Source: Clostridia bacterium (lineage in GTDB: Bacteria > Bacillota > Clostridia > UMGS1883 > UMGS1540). From it: a DNA stretch of 64,000 nt. Positions 11,699 through 22,200 of the stretch are shown here, one piece after another; position 1 is the first letter of the stretch, and each line of letters begins with the position of its first letter. A program made the translations under genes and the position numbers. The stretch lies in assembly GCA_017620205.1 (NCBI GenBank), contig JAFZQX010000046.1, positions 32,120-96,119 on the forward strand, in the 5' to 3' direction. The notes below the pieces were generated by a model. It saw nothing but the letters and a program-made list of their open reading frames with translations. It did not search any database and was not told where the DNA came from.

Positions 11699-12509
11699 AG
11701 TAATTGCGGTGGCAAACCAAAAGGGCGGAGTTGGCAAAACCACAACAACCATAAATCTTGGTATAGGACTTGTAAACGAGGGGAAAAAGGTACTGCTTAT
11801 AGATTGCGACGCACAGGGCAGTTTGACGCAGAGCTTGGGTTATCAGGAACCTGACAAGCTGAGCGTTACTCTTTCAACCCTCATGCAAAAGACGATAGAG
11901 GAACAGCCTATAAAGCAGGGCGAGGGCATATTGCGCCATAACGAAGGCGTTGATCTTGTACCGGCAAACATAGAGCTTTCGGGCATGGAAACAGCGCTTG
12001 TAAACGTGATGAGCCGTGAAAGAGTGCTTAAAAACTATATCGACTCGGTAAAAGAAAATTACGATTATGTGCTTATTGACTGCACACCGTCACTCGGTAT
12101 GCTGACAATAAATTCACTTGCGGCGGCAGATGAGGTGATTATTCCCGTGCAGGCGCACTACCTGCCGCTTAAAGGTTTAGAGCAGCTCGTTTCAACTGTA
12201 ACCAAAGTTCAGCGCCAGATAAATCCGGACTTAAAATTCAACGGCATATTGGTTACAATGGTAGACCGCAGAACGCTGTATAACAAAGAGGTTTCATCGG
12301 TAATAAGGCTGAACTACGGTAAATACCTGAAAATCTTTAAAACGGAGATACCTCATACTGTCAAGGCTGCTGAGGCTTCGGCTGTAGGAAAAAGCGTTTA
12401 TGCGTATGACAGCAAGGGACTTGCGGCGGAAGCGTACAGAAATCTGACAAAGGAGGTGCTTGATAATGGCAAACATAGGGATAAACATCGGGAAGACTAC
12501 ACTCGATGA
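11691..12509 (+). CDS. parA: ParA/Soj-family partition ATPase
   Basis: 272 residues. Deviant Walker A KGGVGKTTTTINLG near the N-terminus, DCDAQGS (Walker A'), and DYVLIDCTPSLGMLT (Walker B). These ATPases form gradients on the nucleoid and move ParB-bound DNA. The start is TTG 11691: GGGAAAGG (11673-11680) is correctly spaced and the family N-terminus (GKVIAVANQKGGVGKTT) begins there. parB starts inside its last 44 nt. Confidence 0.93.
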   Translation: MGKVIAVANQKGGVGKTTTTINLGIGLVNEGKKVLLIDCDAQGSLTQSLGYQEPDKLSVTLSTLMQKTIEEQPIKQGEGILRHNEGVDLVPANIELSGMETALVNVMSRERVLKNYIDSVKENYDYVLIDCTPSLGMLTINSLAAADEVIIPVQAHYLPLKGLEQLVSTVTKVQRQINPDLKFNGILVTMVDRRTLYNKEVSSVIRLNYGKYLKIFKTEIPHTVKAAEASAVGKSVYAYDSKGLAAEAYRNLTKEVLDNGKHRDKHREDYTR

Positions 12510-13386
12510 CTTGTTTAAAACAGACGAGGGCAGAAAAGCGGAAGAAATAAAGTCTGTTAAAATCGAGGAATTAAAACCGTTTGTGGACCAGCCGTTTAAA
12601 GTTCTTGAAGATGAAAGCATGGACGAGCTTGTCGAAAGTATAAAACAAAACGGTATTTTGTCGCCGATACTTGTAAGGACGCACCCGGACGGAGGTTATG
12701 AAATCATATCTGGACACAGACGTGTTCACGCCTGTAAACTGGCAGGAATACCTGAAATTCCAACGGTCATTAAAGAGCTTGACGATGATACGGCAATTAT
12801 CCGTCTTGTTGACAGCAATTTGCAAAGAGAAAACATATTGCCGAGCGAGAGGGCAAAAGCGTATGAAATGAAGCTTGAAGCCATGAAAAGGCAAGGCGCG
12901 AGAACTGATTTAACTTGTGACCAATTTGGTCACAAGTTGGAAAATAAAAAAAGTGTTGAAATAATGGCTGAAAACTCAGTTGATAGTCGCAACCAAATAC
13001 AGCGCTACATACGCCTTACAAACCTTATAGAACCAATACTTGATATGGTTGACAATAAGGAGATTGCTTTAAATGCCGCCGTTGAATTATCTTATCTCGG
13101 CTCAAAGGCTCAAAGCGAGGTTTTGTATGCTATTGAGAGTGAGGCAACAGCACCGTCTATTGAACAAGCAAAGAAGATACGCAAATTTAGTGACGATGAC
13201 AGATTAAATCCCGATGTGATTCTTTCTATTATGCAGGAACAAAAACCCGATAAAGTTAAAATAACACTTAATAATGAACAGCTTAAAAAGTTTTTCCCAA
13301 AGAACTATACCAAAAAGCAGATGGAGGATATTATTATAAAACTGCTTGAAAATTGGCATCGTAAAAGAGAAGATAAGGAGAGATAG
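12466..13386 (+). CDS. parB: ParB-family partition protein
   Basis: 306 residues. ParB N-terminal nuclease/CTPase-like domain with VESIKQNGILSPILVRT, YEIISGHRRVHACKLAG (GHRR) and DSNLQRENILPSERAKAYEMK, followed by the KorB/HTH segment (NSVDSRNQIQRYIRLTNLI). It should bind a centromere site; a 27-bp palindrome inside this gene (12912-12938) is a candidate. ATG 12466 is chosen over TTG 12460 because AGGAGG (12451-12456) is 9 nt away. It overlaps parA by 44 nt and ends in an SD-stop overlap (AAGGAGAGATAG) that serves the next small gene. Confidence 0.92.
   Translation: MANIGINIGKTTLDDLFKTDEGRKAEEIKSVKIEELKPFVDQPFKVLEDESMDELVESIKQNGILSPILVRTHPDGGYEIISGHRRVHACKLAGIPEIPTVIKELDDDTAIIRLVDSNLQRENILPSERAKAYEMKLEAMKRQGARTDLTCDQFGHKLENKKSVEIMAENSVDSRNQIQRYIRLTNLIEPILDMVDNKEIALNAAVELSYLGSKAQSEVLYAIESEATAPSIEQAKKIRKFSDDDRLNPDVILSIMQEQKPDKVKITLNNEQLKKFFPKNYTKKQMEDIIIKLLENWHRKREDKER
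12912..12938. promoter_or_regulatory. Palindrome inside parB, candidate parS centromere
   Basis: AACTTGTGACCAA (12912-12924), one central T, and TTGGTCACAAGTT (12926-12938) form a perfect 13-bp inverted repeat within the codons for a loop between the ParB domain and the HTH. It does not match the chromosomal parS consensus, so if it is a centromere it is specific to this element. Precedent: parS inside spo0J of Bacillus. Confidence 0.55.
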
Positions 13387-13388
13387 AA

Positions 13389-13523
13389 ATGAAAACCGTG
13401 ATATTTTTATTGATTGCTTTCGTACTCGGAGCAATATTTGGCATGGGAACCATGTGCTGCCTTGTTATATCGGGCAGAGAGGACAGAAAAATTGAAAACG
13501 CAAAGAAGGCGGGCACGGAATAA
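13389..13523 (+). CDS. DUF3789-type small membrane protein
   Basis: 44 residues, MKTVIFLLIAFVLGAIFGMG then TMCCLVISGREDRKIENAKK; one N-terminal membrane helix (about residues 3-27) and a charged tail. Size, the GxxFG-xxxMC pattern and position after parB match the DUF3789 family of conjugative elements, whose function is unknown. The ATG follows the parB stop by 2 nt and uses an SD inside the parB end. A terminator overlaps its stop codon. Confidence 0.75.
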   Translation: MKTVIFLLIAFVLGAIFGMGTMCCLVISGREDRKIENAKKAGTE

Positions 13524-13541
13524 ATGTGTTCGTCTTTTTTT
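13508..13541 (+). terminator. Intrinsic terminator overlapping the end of the DUF3789 gene
   Basis: GGCGGGCAC (13508-13516) pairs with GTGTTCGTC (13526-13534) including three G-T pairs, followed by seven T. The next SD starts within a few nucleotides of the T-run. Confidence 0.65.
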
Positions 13542-13556
13542 ATGGAGGTTTGACGT

Positions 13557-13814
13557 ATGGATTTCAGAAAAAATGCAGGATATATAATTGTAAATGCGAT
13601 TACCATAGGCGAATCGGAAATTGTTTTGGGTGTTCACGAAAGTCTCCCAAACAGTTTTGTGACTTGGGAGTGTAATAACAAGAAGGATTACTATTGGGGA
13701 CATTATCATACAAGCCTTATTGCGGCTCAAAAGGACTTTTGTAAGCGCGGCTTGGAGAAAGCAAAGTTTTATGAGGTTTTAAAAAATAATAAAGAACCGG
13801 AAAAGGAAAGGTGA
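13557..13814 (+). CDS. Small unknown ICE protein, paralogue of the next gene
   Basis: 85 residues starting MDFRKNAGYIIVNAITIGES behind GGAGG. The first ~70 residues align with the N-terminal domain of the next protein (A-G-[DY]-x-x-V-[IN]-x-x-x-I-G-x-x-E-[IV]-V-L-G ... aromatic ... A-x-x-x-F). The two arose by duplication. No catalytic motif is visible. Its stop TGA is part of the SD (GGAAAGGTGA) of the following gene. I do not recognise a named family. Confidence 0.75.
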   Translation: MDFRKNAGYIIVNAITIGESEIVLGVHESLPNSFVTWECNNKKDYYWGHYHTSLIAAQKDFCKRGLEKAKFYEVLKNNKEPEKER

Positions 13815-13819
13815 TTTTA

Positions 13820-14449
13820 ATGAATGAAACAGAAAATAAAGTGAGAAAAGCCGGCGATTATACGGTTATAAACTCAATGAAAATAGGCGGGCGCGAGGTT
13901 GTGCTCGGCGAGAACATGGACGATACAAACGGGAATTTCTATCTTGTTGCAGACTATGAAAGCAACGAAATCTTTGAAATGTACCGAAATGTTTATGTTT
14001 CGGGAGATTATGTTGAAATGGCGGAAATGTTCGCAAAAAGGATAACGGAAGAAATAGAAAAGCTCAAAAACATGGCTGACAGGAGTACAAGCGTTATAAC
14101 AAAAGAAGCCTGCATACCTATCAGTAATGAATCGTTTGAGGGTAAGATTATTGTGTTAAAGCCTGAAAGGATAAGCCCCGAATACAGGAACGAGCATTAT
14201 CAGATAGTACGCTGTACGGGCGGCAACGGCGCAAAAGCAGAAGGTATCGGCACATCGGTATTCTGTGAAGAACTGTTTTCGGGCGAGAAAATGAAGTACA
14301 GACGCGTTGATGTTATGGGGATACTCAAAGAGGAATACTATCCGGAATGGCTTGCTACTAAATCAGATATTGAAACAAATGACAGGATAAGCAAAGAATT
14401 ACATGACGGGCAGAAGCAAAAACGCTCTGAACCGGGGGTTGAGAGGTGA
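13820..14449 (+). CDS. Unknown ICE protein with duplicated N-terminal domain and extra C-terminal domain
   Basis: 209 residues from ATG 13820 (SD AAAGGTG, spacing 6). Residues ~8-80 resemble the preceding small protein. A C-terminal part (~95-185) has KPERISPEYRNEHYQIVRCTGGNGAKAEGIGTSVFCEELFSGEK, a pattern seen in accessory proteins of Tn1549-like elements and in linkers of their large antirestriction proteins. It may modulate host defence during transfer, but this is inference from context. It ends in ...EPGVER with the stop inside the next SD. Confidence 0.7.
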   Translation: MNETENKVRKAGDYTVINSMKIGGREVVLGENMDDTNGNFYLVADYESNEIFEMYRNVYVSGDYVEMAEMFAKRITEEIEKLKNMADRSTSVITKEACIPISNESFEGKIIVLKPERISPEYRNEHYQIVRCTGGNGAKAEGIGTSVFCEELFSGEKMKYRRVDVMGILKEEYYPEWLATKSDIETNDRISKELHDGQKQKRSEPGVER

Positions 14450-14455
14450 TAGGCT

Positions 14456-14644
14456 GTGGCGGGCAGGAGCAAGCATGATTTAAAGTATAACAGCAGCGGA
14501 TGCCTTGACATTACGGCATACGAAGCTCTCCGGCGAGTTCAGAAGGAGGAACGCAGACAGATCATTTCAGAGATGTCTGAAATTGCAAGACGGCACGGTT
14601 ATAGAATTGTTAGCCGTATAAAGCTGAAGGAGATGGATACATAA
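14456..14644 (+). CDS. Small basic unknown ICE protein
   Basis: 62 residues with GTG start 14456 behind GAGAGGTGAT. Rich in Arg/Lys/Glu, with predicted helices (ITAYEALRRVQKEERRQIISEM). Its TAA overlaps the next ATG (TAATG). No recognised domain. Confidence 0.65.
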   Translation: MAGRSKHDLKYNSSGCLDITAYEALRRVQKEERRQIISEMSEIARRHGYRIVSRIKLKEMDT

Positions 14645-15180
14645 TGGCTAATAAGCACATTGTTTGGTCAGATATAAATTTAGACCTTGATGATTGGCGG
14701 GACGACCTTAAAACAGAATACCCAAATGCTTCTGATGACGAGCTTACGGCAAAAATGTATGAGATAAACGGCTATTACTTGGATGATGAAAGAGTAAACC
14801 TCAACATTCAGCTTCCCGAAAAGATAATCGTAATAGCCGACTTGGGACTTTGGAACGGCAGAGTGCAGGGGTATAAGATGATTGACAGTGGCAATATAAA
14901 AGACTGTCTGTATTCTGATTGTGATATGAACGAATGGTATGTTGATAACCGCGGCGATTTTCGCTGTACTGCAATTCACCATGACGGCACAAACCATTAT
15001 TTATACCGCGTTTTTAAGGATAATGTCACAGAAAGCCAAATAGACAGATTGCAGGAAAAAATATATGAAGGTAAGGCAACAAGGCAAGATATTTCCCGCG
15101 TAACAAGAAGGCTTGGCGATGATATTGGAGATGTATATGGTTGGAAATTTCCGAAAAGGACACAGGAGGTTGAGAGATAA
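14644..15180 (+). CDS. Unknown ICE protein, 178 residues
   Basis: Starts MANKHIVWSDINLDLDDWRDDL; acidic N-terminus, a central segment PEKIIVIADLGLWNGRVQGYK and NEWYVDNRGDFRCTAIHHDGTNHYLYRVF. Soluble, with no signal peptide or membrane helix. The WNGR...Y and HHDGTNHYLYR features recur in small genes of this ICE family, but I know no function. Both ends overlap neighbours through TAATG junctions, so it is translationally coupled in a string of accessory genes before the giant antirestriction/helicase gene. Confidence 0.7.
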   Translation: MANKHIVWSDINLDLDDWRDDLKTEYPNASDDELTAKMYEINGYYLDDERVNLNIQLPEKIIVIADLGLWNGRVQGYKMIDSGNIKDCLYSDCDMNEWYVDNRGDFRCTAIHHDGTNHYLYRVFKDNVTESQIDRLQEKIYEGKATRQDISRVTRRLGDDIGDVYGWKFPKRTQEVER

Positions 15181-15806
15181 TGGAACAGAAAGAAATACGC
15201 TTTATTGACAGCAACTACAATGACCTGTTCAAGATACCTGACGGCGGGTATGTTTCCGTAAAATACCCTAACGGTAATACTGACAAGTTACAATGTAGAT
15301 TTATTGATGATTATCATGCCGAAATTGGCGGTGACGTATATCATATCTGTCAATGGGCGGAAATGATGGAGAAAATCGGAATTACATATTCTCCCGCAGA
15401 GATTGACGAGAATACTGCTATTAAAGCGGAAAATATAAAGTTTGTAGAGCAGAATTACGGAAAAATAAATCAGGACAAGTTTTTCAAGACAGATTACGGG
15501 TTTGAGGAGATATACTATAACCCCGATTCTACTGCCGGAGGTCAGCTTGTATATAACAAATTCGATTACGATCTGATAAGGGAAGCTGCCAAGTGGAAAA
15601 ATGACGTGGTGAGCTTTTTTGATTACCTTAACTATGGTTGCAGACAGTATTTAGTTGATATAGACACACCTGAATTCATGGATTGCTTAAAAGAGTTTAT
15701 AAACAGAACTCCAGACTTTTTAAAAGACAGTGAGGAAACGGCAAACGGAATGTTAAAAGCGGCGTTTAACGAAAAGAAAAAGCAAAAAAATGAACCCGAA
15801 AGGTGA
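15180..15806 (+). CDS. Unknown ICE protein, 208 residues
   Basis: The N-terminal ~75 residues (FIDSNYNDLFKIPDGGYVSV, RFIDDYHAEIGGDVYHICQWAEMMEKIG) form a compact module common in accessory proteins of Clostridial conjugative elements. The C-terminal part (~100-195) is acidic and aromatic (FEEIYYNPDSTAGGQLVYN). No catalytic residues are evident. Its ATG overlaps the previous stop, and it ends in KNEPER* with GAAAGGTGA at the stop. Confidence 0.7.
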   Translation: MEQKEIRFIDSNYNDLFKIPDGGYVSVKYPNGNTDKLQCRFIDDYHAEIGGDVYHICQWAEMMEKIGITYSPAEIDENTAIKAENIKFVEQNYGKINQDKFFKTDYGFEEIYYNPDSTAGGQLVYNKFDYDLIREAAKWKNDVVSFFDYLNYGCRQYLVDIDTPEFMDCLKEFINRTPDFLKDSEETANGMLKAAFNEKKKQKNEPER

Positions 15807-15827
15807 GAGCGGAAGGAGTGATTAAAA

Positions 15828-16196
15828 ATGGTTATAGCAAGTGTGCGGTTTCTTACAAACAATCTTGTTGCAGATTTAACCTGCCGCAGCGCCGACCTTC
15901 AGAGCAATTTGCAAAGCATAGGCGTTTTAACGCCGCCTGCCTTAATAAAGCTCGACAACGCAAGAACGCTGCAAATTCAGCTCACTCCCGACGATAATAT
16001 GGGTGAAAGGATATGCGGAATAGTAAATCCGAAGAGCGACACACTCGGTAATGTGCAAAAGCTGTGCAGATATGCGTACTGTATGAACGAACAGCATAAG
16101 GAGAGCTTTGTGAGAAAACTCAAAAACGGAGATATAAAATCAGTTTCGCAAGGCATAAAGGAAGCTGAAAAAATGCGAAACGATAAAAGTAGGTAG
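15828..16196 (+). CDS. Unknown ICE protein, 122 residues
   Basis: ATG 15828 follows GGAAGGAGTG. MVIASVRFLTNNLVADLTCRS and an unremarkable mixed alpha/beta composition, with a basic C-terminus. No known motif. It directly precedes the giant gene (spacing 6-15 nt) and is probably coexpressed with it. Confidence 0.65.
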   Translation: MVIASVRFLTNNLVADLTCRSADLQSNLQSIGVLTPPALIKLDNARTLQIQLTPDDNMGERICGIVNPKSDTLGNVQKLCRYAYCMNEQHKESFVRKLKNGDIKSVSQGIKEAEKMRNDKSR

Positions 16197-16211
16197 AAAG
16201 GGGTGATAAAA

Positions 16212-19200
16212 TTGCAAAGTAAGTTAAATTACATAACGGAGCTTTCAAAAGAAGTTTTAAATGAGATGTCATCTGCCGAAAAGTGGATGGCTTTTTTAGA
16301 TACGGCGTCTTGGCAATATAAGTATTCATTCCATGACCAAGTCCTGATATTCGCACAGCGCCCGGACGCGCGTGCGTGCGCCGATTTTGATACATGGAAC
16401 AAAAAGCTGAACAGGCGAATAAACAAAGGCGCAAAAGGTATAGCACTTCTGCGTGAAAGAGGTTCTGCGTTCTATCTTGACCATGTTTTTGACGTTTCCG
16501 ACACCAATAAAGGCGCAAGGGGAATTGATATAAGACTTTGGGAGTATAACGATAAATACGAAGATTCGATTATAGAAACTCTTGAAAACACTTTCGGAGA
16601 GCTTAAAGTAACAACAACTATAACCGACGCCGTTATATGCGCCGTACATAACGCGGTTGAGGATAATAAACAGGACTATTTATCGCAGTTTGAGCATACG
16701 GAAGGAGAAAGCTATCTTGCGTACCTTGACAGTTTTAGCGTAGACGCGGAGTTTTGTCAGACGGCAGAAGCGTCTATTGCATATCTGGTTCTTAAAAGGC
16801 TGGGGCTTAACCCCGAAGATATTATAAACCCTGATGACTTTTCGCATATAATAGACTTTAACACCGCGCCTACGATTTCAATATTGGGAAATGCGGTAAG
16901 CGAAATATCCGAACAGGCTTTAAGAGAAATATCCGCAACAATTTTTGCGGAAGCGCAAAAAGAGAAGTATAATGCAAATGAAGAAAACAAAATTAAAGAC
17001 GAAAGGACGGTTGAACATGGCAGAGATAACGTACAGGAACGAGAACGGGATACTGATACCGAACTTGGAAGCTCCGAAGAACGAGAAGCAGATAGGGAAG
17101 TACGGGATGATGAGGAAGAAGTTTCTGAAACAGAACCGGAGAGCGATATACTCGGCGATGATGCTGACAGGTACATTGATGGAACACCTCTCGGAGATAG
17201 ACAGCATGGCGAGGGAGCAGGTGCAGTCGATGGTGAAGAAAATGGCGGAAGCGGAGGGCGTGACCGAGAAGATGAAAGCGGAAAACCCGCAGATGTGGAC
17301 GGGACTTATGAACAACCTCAAACATTCCGCAGAAGAGGTAGTTCTGAAACAGCTAATTCACAGCTAAACCTTTTTGAACTGTTTGACGAGTCAAACGCAT
17401 TAGATAATATGCAAAGAGAGGCAGAGCGATTAAACGGTAATCGCCCTGCTTTTTCTATGCCGCAGGAGGTTATAGACATAGTTCTGTGCGACGGTGACAA
17501 TTCAGATAACAGCATTATTGAAATATGCGCTGAGTTTAGCAAAAACAAACCTCTTGATGATAAGGCGTTGTTTTTGAAGCGGTATTTCGGGACTGACGGG
17601 AAAGGCTTTGTCATAGACGGCAGGCTTATGGCGGCATGGTGGAACTCGGACGGAATCAGAATAGCATACGAAACTACTGCTAAAAGGGGTAATGCACATT
17701 TGGTTTCGTGGGAAGACGCCGCGAAAAGAATTGACGAGCTGTTGGATATGGGCAGGTTTGCACCTGCCGACACGCTTCTTCGCTTGGACGAATATATCTA
17801 TAACAAAACCGCAGAAAACTTTTGGTATATGTACAGGGATATAGACTTTGATGAAGATAAAAGACTTGCCGGCATATTTTTAAATGACATATTTGAAAGA
17901 ACGGGCGGGTTTCCCGATGATGTTGAGAGACTTGTAAAAGTTTTGAAAACACAGGAAGGTCTTGACACTATAAAAGAAGCGGTACAAAAGCTATGCGACA
18001 TATACGATAAAAATAATGATGTCATCCGTTTTCGGTATATCAATCCCCACAAAACCAATAAAATGCTTGAAGATTTGTATATTGTCCGCAAGCAGTACAC
18101 GGCGCAGGAGCTTTCGTATGTGCCTCCCGAAAGGTATATATCCGAGGACGAAATAACAAAGGCTCTGTTTAAAGGCTCCGACTTTCAGCACGGGAAGTAC
18201 AGAATATATCTTTTTTTTACCGAACATTCAGACAGTCAGGAAAGACAAAAGTTTCTGAAAGAAGAATATGGAACGGGCGGCAGCTATAACGGATATATCA
18301 ACGAATCGCACGGCAGCAAAGGCATTGAACTGAGTCACGGCGATCTTTCGCAGCCATACGCAAAGACATTGCTTAAATGGAATGAGATTGCGAAAATAAT
18401 AGATATACAGATAAAGAAAGGCACATATTTCGATAAATCCAATATAGATTTTATGCCCGAATATGAAAAGGAAGAAATAGCAAGCGCCGTGCATTGGGCG
18501 TTCTATAACCTGAAAGAAGATTTTGCATACAGACCTTATCCTAAAGGAGAAACCCTTTTCGATACAGATGTTGATAAGTATATTATCGAAAAGATGGACA
18601 GCACGGAGCAGCTTAATGAAATGATAACGGAGCTTCGCAATCTTGTTATGGAAACGCCCAAAGAAGATAGAGAATACGCATTTCGGACAAAAGCGCTCAA
18701 TATGCTTGAAAAGTATGCTGCCGGCACTTTTAATATGTTTCCCGCCCTAATTAAGCCGCTGCCTTCACCCGCTATGCTCGATAAAGCTAAAAGCATTATT
18801 GATGAGTATATGAAAAATGAACTTGAAGCTGACGGCGGGGATTATACAAATCTTAAAAAGGTAAGTCTTGCGTTTGCGGAAACAGAGGACGGGGAACACG
18901 AAATACAGGTTGAAGCGAACCTTCTTGATTTCGCTGTCACAAAGTATGTCGATAACACCGTTGTTAAAGAAAACAAGTATAACAGCCTTCGGGAGCTTAT
19001 AGAAGCGGGACTTACCGGAATGACCTTTGACGATTTAGTGTATTTAACCGATGAACAGCTTGCGCCGTTTCTTAAAGAGGAGCAGAAGGAGAGCTTTGCG
19101 GACTTTTATGAAAGAGTGCATAGGGAAAATGACGGAAAGTGCATTGCACTGTTTCAGGTGGGCGATTTCCATGAAGCGCTCGGAGCAGATGCGGAACTTA

Positions 19201-22200
19201 TCGCAGAAACATTTGATTTTAAGCTGACACACAGAAGCATAGAAGACATAAACTATCCCATGTGCGGCTTTCCGAGCTTCAGACTTGAAGAAAACGTAAA
19301 CGCCCTAACCGAAAAAGGCTTTGACGTAATTTTGGTTGACGGTGACAGGACGCAGCACAGAGTTCTTTCAAGAGATAAGGCGTTGGGTATTCCGGAGAAA
19401 AAGGAAACACCTCTTGCAGAACAGTTGGTGGACTTCATACACGAATATGACTTCTATGAGTATATGGATAATCTGAATCCCGGTGACACACATGAAGATG
19501 CGGTTCGTGAAATGGAACAAGCGCTTGCAAAGCCGGAGAACGTACGGGCGATTATAAATGACCTTAATGAATACGCAGAGCAAATGGTTGATGACAATGA
19601 AGGGATTGCCTTTAAAGACAGCTTGATAATTCAGCTTGAAAAACTGTTGCCAAAACAAACAGCAAGAGAAAATGCGGAAGATAAGCCTTGGGATGATGAA
19701 ACGGTAATGCGCGTTGCGAAAGAAGAATGGGAGAAAGCGACAAAACCGCCGCAAACCGCGCTTACATACGAGCAGCGAAACTATAACTTTATAAATGGCT
19801 TTGCACCGCGTGTTCTTGAAGGTAATGTCATATATGCTTTGTATGAGTCAAAAAACTTCATGCCTATACATATAAATAAGCTGTCCGCAAATACAATGTC
19901 AATTTCGCACACCTATGAGCAAAACGGCGATTTGATGTACGATCCGGAAATGGTTTTTGAGATTGACTTTGAAAATAAGGCATTAAAGCCGCTTGAATAC
20001 CGACAGGACAATATGGGTATTCATCAGATAGCCGGCGAAAATGCGGCGGCACAGGAGCTTTCGTCTTTTGCAAGACAATGGTTTGACAATGTCGGAAATC
20101 AAGGCTTTCACTTATCGAAAGAAACTCTTGAATATAACGGCGGTGATATAACAGTTTTCTATGACGAAAACGGAAAAATATCAGATGTTAAGGGGGAAGA
20201 AAATGCTGTAAATTCATACTTGGAAGCAAACGGCATAGAACTGACGGGACGCGAAACCGAAAATCTTATAGGCAAAGAGCTTGAGATTGAGGACAGAAAG
20301 TATGCGGTTGAGAGTGTAAACGATGAGGCGGGAACGGTAAGACTTAAAGATATTACTTTTGAAACGGGAACGGGTTTCCCTGTTTTTCGCAGAGAAACAG
20401 TTGACTTTGTAAAGGCTGCACTTTCACAGGCAGAGCAAACAGAGCGTATTGTCCCGGAGTTTGAAAAGGCAAAACCCTCAAAAGTTGCAAACACAGTCAT
20501 ATACCCCGAAATCCCAATGACGCAAAGAAACAACTTTGTAATTGATAACGATGAACTTGGGGTAGGCGGTCCGAAAGAGAAATTCAGAAGGAATATGGAG
20601 GCTATACGGGTTTTAAAAACTTGCGAAGCCGAACACAGACTTGCAACGGAGGACGAGCAGAAAGTGTTATCCGAGTATGTAGGCTGGGGAGGACTGCCCG
20701 ACGCTTTCGATGAAACGAAAGAAAATTGGGCAAGCGAATACCAAGTGCTTAAAGCAGCGCTTACAGCCGAAGAATATGACGCGGCAAGAGCTTCAACGCT
20801 TACGGCGCATTTCACGTCTCCCGTAATAATAAAAGCCATGTATAAAGCGATTGAAAACATGGGCTTTTCACAGGGTAACATTTTAGAGCCTTCCTGCGGT
20901 ATAGGCAATTTTATGGGTTTGGTACCCGAAAGCATGAAGGACAGCAAAATATACGGTATAGAGATAGACAGCATTACGGGCAGGATTGCACAGCAGTTAT
21001 ATCAGAAAAATTCAGTAGCTGTCGAGGGTTTTGAAGATACAATGCTTCCCGACAGCTTTTTTGATGTAGCGGTAGGCAATGTGCCGTTTGGGGATTTCAA
21101 GCTGTCCGATAAGAAATATAACAAGCATAATTTCCTGATACATGACTATTTCTTTGCAAAAACGCTCGATAAGGTACGCCCCGGCGGTATAGTAGCCTTT
21201 ATAACATCAAGCGGTACTATGGACAAGCATAATTCCAAAGTGAGAAGGTATATAGCGCAGAGGGCAGACCTTGTAGGCGCGATAAGGCTTCCGAACAACG
21301 CTTTCCTGAAAAATGCGGGTACAGAAGTGACATCTGATATTCTGTTCCTTCAAAAACGTGACAGAATGACGGATATAATGCCCGATTGGGTAGAACTCGG
21401 AGAACTCGAAAACGGAATTACGGTAAACAACTATTTTGTAAACAATCCCGATATGATACTCGGTGAGATGAAAATGGTAAGCGGTCCTTTCGGGCCTACG
21501 CCTACTTGTGCGCCGTATGACGATGTTCCTTTATCGGAGCAGCTTAATGAGGCGATACAGAATATTCACGCCACCATTACCGAATACGAAGTTGAGGATA
21601 TTTCAAATGACGAGGATTTGTCTTTGCCCGCAGATCCGAATGTCAGAAACTTCAGCTATACTTTGGTAAACGGAGAGATATATTTCCGTGAAAACAGCAT
21701 AATGCGTAAGGTTGATTTAAATACAACAGCGCAGAACCGCATAAAAGGCATGATTGAGATAAGGGACTGCGTGAGAGAGCTTATGGAGTATCAGACAGAA
21801 GGATATGCAGACGCGTCTATTAAAAATCAGCAGGAAAAGCTGAATAAGCTGTATGACGATTTCACGAAAAAGTACGGGATTATAAACTCGCGCGGCAACT
21901 CAATGGCGTTTTCCGATGACAGCAGTTATTTTCTTCTCTGTTCGCTTGAAGTTCTTGACGAAAACGGAGAGCTTGAAAGAAAAGCCGATATGTTTTCCAA
22001 AAGGACAATCGGCGCAAAAAGGGAGATAACAAAGGTTGATACTGCTTCCGAAGCGCTTGCCGTATCGCTTGGCGAAAAGGCTAAAATTGACATGGAGTTT
22101 ATGGCAGAGCTTACGGGCAAGACGGAGGATAAGCTGTATGAGGATTTAAAAAGCGTAATATTTCTGAATCCGCTTTATGAAGAAGGCAATATATATCAGC

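Noticed and set aside
20159..20974. A 271-codon open frame on the minus strand opposite the giant gene
   Set aside because: Ser/Phe-rich composition typical of an antisense shadow; no SD, no recognised domain, and it lies opposite well-conserved codons.
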